Part shown: in pieces, positions 1-4,921 of the stretch
Position numbering within the stretch: the stretch's first letter is position 1
How the letters are laid out: every line of letters starts with the position of its first letter
Assembly (NCBI GenBank): GCA_049325575.1
Contig: JBMOLK010000226.1
Coordinates: 1-7,274 of the forward strand
Direction of reading: 5' to 3'
DNA from: JBMOLK01 sp049325575
GTDB taxonomy: Bacteria > Bacillota > Clostridia > Acetivibrionales > Acetivibrionaceae
Length of the DNA stretch: 7,274 nt
Position numbers and translations under genes: made by a program
The notes under the pieces: generated by a model
Seen by the model: only the letters and a program-made list of their open reading frames with translations
What the model was told of the DNA's origin: nothing
Database searches by the model: none

Positions 1-44
1 ATGTATTTAGCTGACTGGTACTAATAGGTCGAGGGCTTGACCAA
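1..44 (+). rRNA. rrl: 23S ribosomal RNA, 3' end (partial)
   Basis: The window opens inside the 3' terminal part of large-subunit rRNA. The segment GACTGGTACTAATAGGTCGA followed by GGGCTTGACC is the conserved bacterial 23S terminus. CTTGACC (36-42) is the 3' strand of the helix that closes the molecule by pairing with its 5' end, which lies outside the window. The exact mature end is estimated to within a few bases. A 5S gene follows in the usual 16S-23S-5S order. Confidence 0.95.
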
Positions 45-213
45 GTAATAAAGGTAGAAGGTCTTTTGAAGTCTTAATGAAATCCTTCTTCTAGTCTTGA
101 TTCTTACATTATATATTTTTGAAGGTATAAAGGTTATGGGACACACCTTCCTTAACAGGAAGTATACCTTCTTAAAAAAGGAATGTCCCAAATTAATTAA
201 AAAATTTACAACT
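45..213 (+). other. 23S-5S internal transcribed spacer with processing-type stems
   Basis: This spacer of about 170 nt contains no tRNA. Several inverted repeats are visible. TAGAAGG (55-61) can pair with the CCTTCTTCTA stretch (84-93). GAAGGTATA (121-129) is complementary to TATACCTTC (163-171), with CTTCCT (147-152) and AGGAAG (157-162) forming a hairpin inside it. TGGGACA (137-143) is complementary to TGTCCCA (184-190), with TTCCTT (148-153) and AAGGAA (178-183) inside. The last two foldings exclude each other. Double-stranded spacer segments in Firmicutes pre-rRNA are commonly cut by RNase III-type enzymes, so a processing role is the likely explanation, but it is inferred. Confidence 0.7.
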
Positions 214-331
214 TTCTGGTGGTAATAACGAGAAGGTCACACCCGTTCCCATACCGAACACGGTAGTTAAGCTTCTTAGTGCCGATGATACTTGGATGGA
301 GACGTCCCGGGAAAGTAGGTCGCTGCCAGAT
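214..331 (+). rRNA. rrf: 5S ribosomal RNA
   Basis: A complete 5S rRNA of about 117 nt. The terminal helix is visible: TCTGGTGGT at 215-223 pairs with GCTGCCAGA at 322-330, allowing G-U pairs. The conserved internal block CCCGTTCCCATACCGAACAC and the later GGGAAAGTAGGTCGCTGCCA segment are characteristic of bacterial 5S. Ends are set from the terminal helix and may be off by one or two bases. It is the last gene of the rRNA operon and a terminator follows immediately. Confidence 0.97.
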
Positions 332-338
332 TTATATC

Positions 339-380
339 AAGGCTCTATGGTTAATATCCATAGGGCTTTGTTGTTATTGT
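339..380 (+). terminator. rho-independent terminator of the rRNA operon
   Basis: A 12-bp stem (339-350 with 358-369, AAGGCTCTATGG against CCATAGGGCTTT, one G-U pair) closes a 7-nt loop. It is followed by a T-rich tail, TTGTTGTTATTGT. It sits directly after 5S, where the operon is expected to end. Confidence 0.9.
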
Positions 381-403
381 ACTGCTAGAATGTACGCTTT
401 CTA

Positions 404-433
404 TTGAATTTATTTCTGTACAGAGTATATAAT
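404..433 (+). promoter_or_regulatory. sigma-A type promoter upstream of the fxsA leader
   Basis: The -35 candidate TTGAAT (404-409) and perfect -10 TATAAT (428-433) are separated by 18 nt. Predicted transcription start is near 440, giving an untranslated leader of about 135 nt before fxsA. The -10 overlaps the outermost pairs of the long inverted repeat at 430-536. Confidence 0.65.
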
Positions 434-536
434 AGAGATAGAGAACTGTAGAGGTAAACATATGATCAGCTTAAGCCTATTTGATTCAAATGGCTTGCTC
501 ATCAAGTTTATCTACTTTTACAGTTCGATCTCTTTA
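430..536 (+). promoter_or_regulatory. long imperfect hairpin (about 107 nt) in the fxsA leader
   Basis: The two halves of this region are complementary over nearly the whole length. AGAGAT (434-439) pairs with ATCTCT (528-533). GAACTGTA (443-450) pairs with TACAGTTC (519-526). TAAAC (455-459) pairs with GTTTA (506-510). TGAT (463-466) pairs with ATCA (501-504). AAGCC (473-477) pairs with GGCTT (492-496, U478 bulged). The apex is ATTTG (479-483) with CAAAT (487-491) around a 3-nt loop. Small internal loops and bulges separate these helices. No T-tract follows, so it is not a standard terminator. I see no T-box, tRNA or known riboswitch motif. It could be a structured mRNA leader, a small RNA, or a miniature inverted-repeat element. 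Confidence 0.55.
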
Positions 537-548
537 GAACACAAGTAA
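462..548 (+). CDS. possible 28-residue leader peptide or small protein
   Basis: A short reading frame starts with ATG, runs 28 codons and stops at TAA (546-548), 27 nt before the fxsA start. AGAGGT (450-455) lies 6 nt upstream of the ATG at good ribosome-binding distance. The peptide begins MISLSLFDSN, has a hydrophobic and aromatic middle (LLIKFIYFY) and ends in EHK. Both its ribosome-binding site and most of its codons lie inside the long hairpin, so folding would affect its translation and its translation would open the hairpin. That arrangement resembles leader-peptide control. However, short frames arise easily by chance, the peptide matches no family I recognise, and the base pairing itself constrains the sequence. 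I treat it as a candidate only. Confidence 0.3.
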   Translation: MISLSLFDSNGLLIKFIYFYSSISLEHK

Positions 549-575
549 GTAAATGTTATAAATGGAGATGAAAAA

Positions 576-1001
576 ATGGTTTTAAAAGGAAGAAATATAT
601 TCGGTAGATTAGTATTGTTGTTTACGCTGGTACCAATACTTGAATTATATATACTGTTTCAAGTAGCAAGATACACCAATTGGCTTGTAACCATTTCCTT
701 GGTTATTGCTACCGGATTTGCAGGTGCATACCTTGCAAAAAGAGAGGGTAGAAGTATACTAGGCAGAATTAGCCGGGATTTGAGTGAAGGAAAGCTTCCA
801 GGTGAAGAGTTGATAAACGGCCTTTGTGTACTGATAGGAGGAGCATTATTGCTTACCCCGGGTATACTAACGGATATTACAGGCTTTACACTAATAATTC
901 CTGTTACAAGAAATTTGTATAAGAATTATATAAATAGCCTTTTTAGAAGAATGATTGAAAACGGTAGAGTAAACGTTGTCTTTTGGGATAGACATTATTG
1001 A
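576..1001 (+). CDS. fxsA: FxsA-family cytoplasmic membrane protein
   Basis: A 141-residue membrane protein with the FxsA layout. A first membrane segment (about 10-30) contains the conserved PxLE-type motif (VPILELYILF). A second lies at about 34-54, and a longer hydrophobic stretch at about 79-110 carries the family signature TPGILTD-ITGF ending in IPVTR. FxsA was named in Escherichia coli, where overexpression relieves exclusion of phage T7 by the F plasmid. Its normal biochemical role is not known, and nothing here indicates a phage function. GGAG (564-567) sits 8 nt before the ATG. It has its own promoter and an unusual hairpin leader. No terminator separates it from the next gene, so some read-through is possible. 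Length is close to that of other family members and no key part is missing. Confidence 0.88.
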   Translation: MVLKGRNIFGRLVLLFTLVPILELYILFQVARYTNWLVTISLVIATGFAGAYLAKREGRSILGRISRDLSEGKLPGEELINGLCVLIGGALLLTPGILTDITGFTLIIPVTRNLYKNYINSLFRRMIENGRVNVVFWDRHY

Positions 1002-1051
1002 TTTGCTATATATGAGAGTTATAAAAATTGAGGATAATATCTAGATTGTAG

Positions 1052-1081
1052 TTGAGAAAACACATTCAACTATTGTATAAT
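1052..1081 (+). promoter_or_regulatory. promoter of the thioesterase gene
   Basis: TTGAGA (1052-1057) and a perfect TATAAT (1076-1081) are separated by 18 nt. A start near 1088 would leave a leader of roughly 30 nt before the ATG at 1118. The small inverted repeat GTTGA/TCAAC (1051-1055 and 1066-1070) lies across the -35 side. This promoter covers the first codons of the longest possible reading frame, which argues against the upstream TTG start. Confidence 0.7.
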
Positions 1082-1117
1082 AGTATTCACTGGAAAAAGC
1101 GGGGGAGTATAGCTAGC

Positions 1118-1819
1118 ATGCCAAAGATAAAATTGTTTTGTTTGCCTTACGCTGGAGCTTCGGCAATAGTATATAGCAGGTGGAAAAAGTACTTAAGTAG
1201 TGAAATTGAGCTCTGTCCGGTTGAGCTTGCAGGTAGAGGGAGAAGGTTCAGCTCTCCTAATTACAGCTCAATGGAAGAAGCTGTTGAAGATGTTTATAAT
1301 TCAATAAAGCATAACCTGGATGATGTACCATATGCATTATTCGGTCATAGCATGGGCTCTATAATTGCATTTGAGCTGTACTATAGGATTAAAAGGTTAA
1401 AACATAAGGGACCTGTACATATATTCTTTTCGGGAAGAGGAGCTCCTAAGAATCACTCTTTAGACAGGAAGGTAATATATCATTTGCCCGATGATGAGTT
1501 CCTAAAGGAAGTAATGGAGTATGGCGGAATGCCGGAGGAATTTGTCGGTAACAGGGAACTTCTAGATATTTTTATGCCTGTACTAAGATCGGACTTTAAA
1601 ATAATAGATACCTATAATTATATACAAGGAAATGAAAAGATTGACTGTAATATTACAGTACTAAATGGAATAGAAGATAATACTATTAAGGGTAGTATCA
1701 ATGACTGGGAAGACTACATAAGCGGTACCTTCCAGGTAGTGAATTTTGACGGAGGACACTTCTTTATAAATAATCAGGAAGAGTCCGTTACCAACGTTAT
1801 AAATAAAGTATTGTTGTGA
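1118..1819 (+). CDS. type II thioesterase (alpha/beta hydrolase, GrsT/SrfAD-like)
   Basis: A 233-residue external thioesterase. Proteins of this family hydrolyse wrong or stalled acyl groups from the phosphopantetheine arms of carrier domains in nonribosomal peptide or polyketide synthetases. The N-terminus has the family pattern LFCLPYAGAS, then ELAGRGRR. The nucleophile elbow GHSMG places the catalytic serine at residue 78. The rest of the triad is probably Asp187 (in NGIEDN) and His214 (in DGGHFF), at spacings close to those of SrfAD. I chose ATG 1118 because GGGGGAG (1101-1107) precedes it by 10 nt and the protein then begins at the usual family start. A TTG 22 codons upstream is in frame but overlaps the promoter. 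No synthetase, carrier protein or phosphopantetheinyl transferase is visible, so its partner must lie elsewhere. A terminator follows immediately. Confidence 0.9.
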   Translation: MPKIKLFCLPYAGASAIVYSRWKKYLSSEIELCPVELAGRGRRFSSPNYSSMEEAVEDVYNSIKHNLDDVPYALFGHSMGSIIAFELYYRIKRLKHKGPVHIFFSGRGAPKNHSLDRKVIYHLPDDEFLKEVMEYGGMPEEFVGNRELLDIFMPVLRSDFKIIDTYNYIQGNEKIDCNITVLNGIEDNTIKGSINDWEDYISGTFQVVNFDGGHFFINNQEESVTNVINKVLL

Positions 1820-1840
1820 GCATCTAACGCTTTAAAGAAC

Positions 1841-1870
1841 AAGTTCCCTTTGGGGACTTTTTTCTTTTTT
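1841..1870 (+). terminator. rho-independent terminator after the thioesterase gene
   Basis: AAGTTCCC (1841-1848) pairs with GGGGACTT (1852-1859) around a TTT loop, with one G-U pair. It is followed by a T-run interrupted by a single C (1858-1870). It begins 21 nt after the thioesterase stop codon. Confidence 0.9.
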
Positions 1871-1884
1871 CTGGGGTTTGTATT

Positions 1885-1908
1885 TGTCTGTGTCTGTATC
1901 TGTATCTG
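1885..1908. repeat. short tandem hexamer repeat
   Basis: Four consecutive hexamers: TGTCTG twice, then TATCTG twice. It lies in noncoding DNA between the thioesterase terminator and the promoter region of the secreted-protein gene. Too short to name a function; replication slippage is the simplest origin. Confidence 0.7.
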
Positions 1909-1959
1909 AGTTTATGCTTCCTTATAGAAAAGTTTATAATTTGTTTATATTTTATTTAT

Positions 1960-1986
1960 TTGAAATTTAGATGTACAATGTAAAAT
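1960..1986 (+). promoter_or_regulatory. possible promoter of the secreted-protein gene
   Basis: TTGAAA (1960-1965) and TAAAAT (1981-1986) are reasonable -35 and -10 matches, but the 15-nt spacing is shorter than ideal. Transcription would start near 1993, at the edge of the palindrome at 1995-2010. Three copies of ATGTA (1971, 1978 and 1991) also lie here. AT richness makes chance matches likely, so confidence is limited. Confidence 0.4.
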
Positions 1987-1994
1987 AAGAATGT

Positions 1995-2010
1995 AAGGAA
2001 ACGTTTCCTT
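1995..2010. promoter_or_regulatory. perfect 16-bp palindrome, candidate repressor operator
   Basis: AAGGAAACGTTTCCTT is self-complementary over all 16 bases and is centred on CG. A GAAACGTTTC core is typical of operators bound by LacI/GalR-family regulators, including the CcpA cre element. It departs from the cre consensus at the outer TG/CA positions, so a different family member is as likely. Position just downstream of the candidate -10 would suit repression by blocking initiation or elongation. The same sequence could also fold as a small 5' mRNA hairpin. Confidence 0.55.
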
Positions 2011-2039
2011 TAATTTATTATAGAGGAGTGAGTATTAGG

Positions 2040-3305
2040 GTGAGAAGGAATAAAAAGGTTATGATGCTGTTAAGCTTTTGCCTGGGGGCTGCAATATTTA
2101 TAACTACGGCATTTGCCGATGTTGTTTCAAAGACAGGCTATGACCAGCTTAAGGATGCTATTAAGTATACTGCAGGGAGCCTTTCCAAGGATTACGACAG
2201 TTTTACCATGCAGGCTGAATATTTGATGAAGGATAACGACAAGACACTTGTATCAACAACTGCAACAGCTAAGTATGATGTTGCAAACGACAGGAGGGAC
2301 GATGCTACAACTACGGAGTTTGCTAACGGTAAGAAGGAAAGCAGGTATGTATATTGGGATAGGAAATGCCACATTACGTACAATGTCGAGGAAGACAAAT
2401 ATTACGTTAATGAGTACGCAAAGGAGCAAGAAGATGTAGCAAAGATTGATAATCCTTTTGAGGAAGAAAGGGTACAGGATTTTGAGAAAATATTTGACGC
2501 ACTTGTCGGCAATCTGAAAGAACATGTAATAGTAGAAGAGAATAGTGACGGCAGTAAAGAGTTTTCAGGTTCTATCAGTGATTCCCAAATACCTGCCCTT
2601 GTGAATGCAGTATCAGCTTACTTTTTTAAGCAGACTGTTGTTGGGCCAAATGGCAGTTACGGCTTGGATATCCCACAGCTTGTTGATGATGTGTTTGTGA
2701 AAAAAGTAAGCGGAAGAGCTAGTACAAACAAGGACGGTCTAATGGAAAACCTGTTTGCTACAGTTATCCTATCGGGCAAGGATAAGGACGGGGTTGTACA
2801 TGATCTGACAGTTGAAGCTATCATGAAGCTGATAAATATAAACTCCACTGAAATAACAAAACCTGACCTTGAGGGTAAGGAAGTAGTAAAAAGCAAGATT
2901 CAAAACAGTGTTGATAAATTCATAACAAATAAATTCCTTGGCAAGTGGAAGAACGATATTGTTATTGAAGAAAACGACACCTTTAAGAAAATAGGAGAAA
3001 AAACAATTGAGATTACGTCTATAGATGATAAGTTTGTTTATGGAAAGTATTCTGAAAGCTATAAGGAAGAGTATGCTGATTACGAAAGCAATAAGAAAGA
3101 ATTTGAGTTTAAGGCAGAATTGGATCACTCGCGCGGAGGAAGGTTTGAAAGTATTGGTTCTTCCGATAAGAAAGAAGGCGGGTATATAAACTTTGATACA
3201 GGAAGGGTTACGTTCCACTTGGATTTTGTGAAGTTAAGAGTGGATGGGGAGTTTAATAAGGAAATTTTCAATGATCCTTTCTTTAGTAAAGTTTTTGAGG
3301 AATAA
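2040..3305 (+). CDS. secreted protein of unknown function
   Basis: I do not recognise this ~421-residue protein. It begins with a classical type I signal peptide: a basic start (RRNKK), a hydrophobic core to about residue 22, and a TAFA-DV cleavage site after residue 26. The cysteine in the hydrophobic core is preceded by Phe, so it is not a lipobox. The mature part is rich in Lys, Asp and Glu with one cysteine (near residue 110) and has no membrane segment. Alternating short strands with tyrosines (for example ESRYVYWDRK, DKYYVNEY) and a beta-rich C-terminus suggest a fold of mostly sheet, loosely like LolA/LppX-type carriers; that is a guess. GAGGAG (2023-2028) best serves the GTG at 2040. 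A GTG at 2028 overlaps it, and an ATG at 2061 would lose the basic n-region. A palindromic operator precedes the gene, a hairpin follows, and a transporter/two-component operon lies downstream. Confidence 0.82.
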   Translation: MRRNKKVMMLLSFCLGAAIFITTAFADVVSKTGYDQLKDAIKYTAGSLSKDYDSFTMQAEYLMKDNDKTLVSTTATAKYDVANDRRDDATTTEFANGKKESRYVYWDRKCHITYNVEEDKYYVNEYAKEQEDVAKIDNPFEEERVQDFEKIFDALVGNLKEHVIVEENSDGSKEFSGSISDSQIPALVNAVSAYFFKQTVVGPNGSYGLDIPQLVDDVFVKKVSGRASTNKDGLMENLFATVILSGKDKDGVVHDLTVEAIMKLININSTEITKPDLEGKEVVKSKIQNSVDKFITNKFLGKWKNDIVIEENDTFKKIGEKTIEITSIDDKFVYGKYSESYKEEYADYESNKKEFEFKAELDHSRGGRFESIGSSDKKEGGYINFDTGRVTFHLDFVKLRVDGEFNKEIFNDPFFSKVFEE

Positions 3306-3326
3306 ATCAAGATCCATATCATTTTG

Positions 3327-3375
3327 TTTGAAACTAACGGCGGTTTTGCCACCGTTAGTTTCAAAGGTTTTGTAT
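3327..3375 (+). terminator. long hairpin, probable terminator after the secreted-protein gene
   Basis: TTTGAAACTAACGG (3327-3340) pairs perfectly with CCGTTAGTTTCAAA (3352-3365). Two further G-C pairs lie inside after one C/A mismatch, around a TTTTG loop. The trailing sequence is GGTTTTGTAT, so the U-tract is short and offset. It probably terminates, perhaps only partly, which would let some transcripts continue into the ABC transporter operon. It is an unusually long stem for a simple terminator. Confidence 0.65.
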
Positions 3376-3445
3376 AAGTATTACCTGGTCACAATTAATG
3401 TTTCTTTTCTTTACATGGATTTAACTATTATTCGGAGGAGTTCTA

Positions 3446-4171
3446 ATGGAAACGGTACTTGAAATAAAGGAACTTAGTAAGAAATACAAGAATGGCAGAG
3501 GAATATGGGATATTAACCTTGATATAGGCAAGGGAGATATCTTCGGTTTTCTTGGGCCTAATGGAGCGGGTAAAACTACGGCAATGAAGATTATGACGGG
3601 ACTTATGAAACCTGACAGCGGAGATGTAAATATTTTCGGACATAGTGTTATTAATGATTTCGAAAGGGCAATGCAAAAGGTAGGCTGTATAATCGAAACC
3701 GCTGAATCCTACACGTATCTTACTGCATATGAAAACCTGAAACTGTTTTCAAGGTTTTATGATAATGTGGACAATAAGAGAATAGATGAAGTACTTGAAC
3801 TTACAGGTATTTTAAAATATAAGAATGAAAAGGTAAAGAACTTTTCACTTGGTATGAAGCAAAGGATAGGTCTTGCATCTGCAATTTTGTCAAGGCCGGA
3901 GTTGGTTATACTTGATGAGCCTCTAAATGGACTTGACGTTGCAGGTATGGTAGAAATGAGAAAGCTTATTAAGTATCTGGCAGAAACCGAAAAAACTACA
4001 TTTTTCATTTCTAGCCATCTTATTCACGATGTGGAGCTAACTTGTAACAGAATAGGGATAATTTTTAATGGAAAGATTGTTAACATTGACACTACTGAAA
4101 ATATTCTTATGAATTATGCTTCACTTGAAAACTATTTTGTAAGCGAGGTAGGCAAAAATGGGACCGTTTAA
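3446..4171 (+). CDS. ABC transporter ATP-binding protein (BcrA/NatA-like)
   Basis: The 241-residue nucleotide-binding subunit of an ABC-2 type exporter, a cytoplasmic protein that powers the permease encoded next. Walker A is GPNGAGKT (37-44), Walker B LVILDEP (153-159), D-loop NGLD (161-164) and the switch histidine is H191 in SSH. The signature reads FSLGM (133-137) rather than LSGGQ, a variant common in bacitracin-resistance-type ATPases. At the Q-loop position the sequence has IIETAESYTYLTAYENL, with Glu in place of Gln, again seen in that subfamily. The protein is shorter than many relatives (about 300 residues) and lacks a long C-terminal extension. CGGAGGAG (3433-3440) is a strong ribosome binding site. 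First gene of a four-gene operon; the 3' end overlaps the permease start by 14 nt. The substrate is unknown: an antimicrobial peptide or lipid is plausible but inferred. Confidence 0.93.
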   Translation: METVLEIKELSKKYKNGRGIWDINLDIGKGDIFGFLGPNGAGKTTAMKIMTGLMKPDSGDVNIFGHSVINDFERAMQKVGCIIETAESYTYLTAYENLKLFSRFYDNVDNKRIDEVLELTGILKYKNEKVKNFSLGMKQRIGLASAILSRPELVILDEPLNGLDVAGMVEMRKLIKYLAETEKTTFFISSHLIHDVELTCNRIGIIFNGKIVNIDTTENILMNYASLENYFVSEVGKNGTV

Positions 4172-4910
4172 AGCTGCGTTTATAAATGAAATAGAGAAAA
4201 TGTACAGGAAGAAGAAAGCTGTAGTGGTTGTGATTATATCTTTACTTGCGATAGTAATGGGACAGCTTATGGTGACAGGAATAAGTACAGGATTTGGCCT
4301 TAGAGCAGCAAGTGGTATGCAATTTCCAATAATGGTTCTGTCTCTTTTTATAAGTACAATACTGCCTTTGTTTACTGCCCTTGTTACGATAGATATTTTT
4401 TCAGGAGAGTTTTCTCATAATACTATGAAAATTGCGTTGCTAAGGCCCATTACAAGACTAAAACTATATACAGCTAAAATTTCTGCAATAGCTTTTTTTG
4501 TGCTGGCAAATTTGTTGGTAGTAATGGTACTGTCAACATTGACAGGGATCTTGTTTAACTCGGTGTCACTTTCTGCGGTTGGACTCTTCCGTATACTTTT
4601 ATCATATTTGGTTACATTGGTTCCGGTAATGGCACTTGCACTCGTTATTGTATTTTTGGCAAATATTTTTAAAAGCAGTACTGCAGTTTTCTTTCTATCA
4701 ATTATATTATTTATAGTATTTAACGGCTTGGCAATTGTTTTTCCAAGGTATGCGAGCCTTTTTATAACATCCATGTTTGATTGGTATAATCTATGGCTTG
4801 CGTACAGTATTCCGGTATCTAAACTTGTAAGAGAGTTTTTAATCATGGCTGGGTATGCTATAATGTTTTATACGGCAGGGTATTATTTGTATGATAAAAA
4901 AGACTTATAA
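4158..4910 (+). CDS. ABC-2 family transporter permease
   Basis: A 250-residue integral membrane protein, the membrane partner of the preceding ATPase. About six hydrophobic segments are visible at roughly 21-43, 56-80, 108-133, 143-170, 175-196 and 228-245. The stretch GEFSHNTMKIALLRPITRLK (83-102), between the second and third segments, matches the conserved cytoplasmic region of BcrB/NatB-like ABC-2 permeases. It ends in a charged tail (DKKDL). Its size and six-helix layout differ from the ten-helix, 600-plus-residue BceB-type permeases that usually accompany antimicrobial-sensing kinases. The start overlaps the ATPase gene by 14 nt, implying translational coupling. GAGGT (4145-4149) provides a ribosome binding site 8 nt before the ATG. 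A homodimer with two ATPase copies is the usual assembly for this family. Confidence 0.88.
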   Translation: MGPFKAAFINEIEKMYRKKKAVVVVIISLLAIVMGQLMVTGISTGFGLRAASGMQFPIMVLSLFISTILPLFTALVTIDIFSGEFSHNTMKIALLRPITRLKLYTAKISAIAFFVLANLLVVMVLSTLTGILFNSVSLSAVGLFRILLSYLVTLVPVMALALVIVFLANIFKSSTAVFFLSIILFIVFNGLAIVFPRYASLFITSMFDWYNLWLAYSIPVSKLVREFLIMAGYAIMFYTAGYYLYDKKDL

Positions 4911-4921
4911 AAGGTGAAGAT

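Noticed and set aside
380..575. tRNA gene after 5S, or a T-box leader
   Set aside because: The hairpin lacks a cloverleaf, a T-arm GTTC-A sequence in the right place and a CCA end. There is no T-box motif and no antiterminator/terminator pair.
1995..2010. Canonical CcpA cre site
   Set aside because: The AAACGTTT core fits but the outer TG and CA positions of the cre consensus are not matched, so I call it only a LacI-family-like palindrome.
2040..2120. Lipoprotein signal peptide on the secreted protein
   Set aside because: The only cysteine near the N-terminus is preceded by Ser-Phe within the hydrophobic core and not by a lipobox; an AFA cleavage site follows further on.
2192..2525. Minus-strand and alternative-frame open frames inside the secreted-protein gene
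   Set aside because: They have no ribosome binding sites and Ser/Cys/Leu-rich low-quality translations, and they mirror a gene with a convincing signal peptide and ribosome binding site on the + strand.
4415..4846. 143-codon minus-strand frame over the permease
   Set aside because: Antisense shadow of a membrane-protein gene; the + strand frame has clear family motifs and an operon context.
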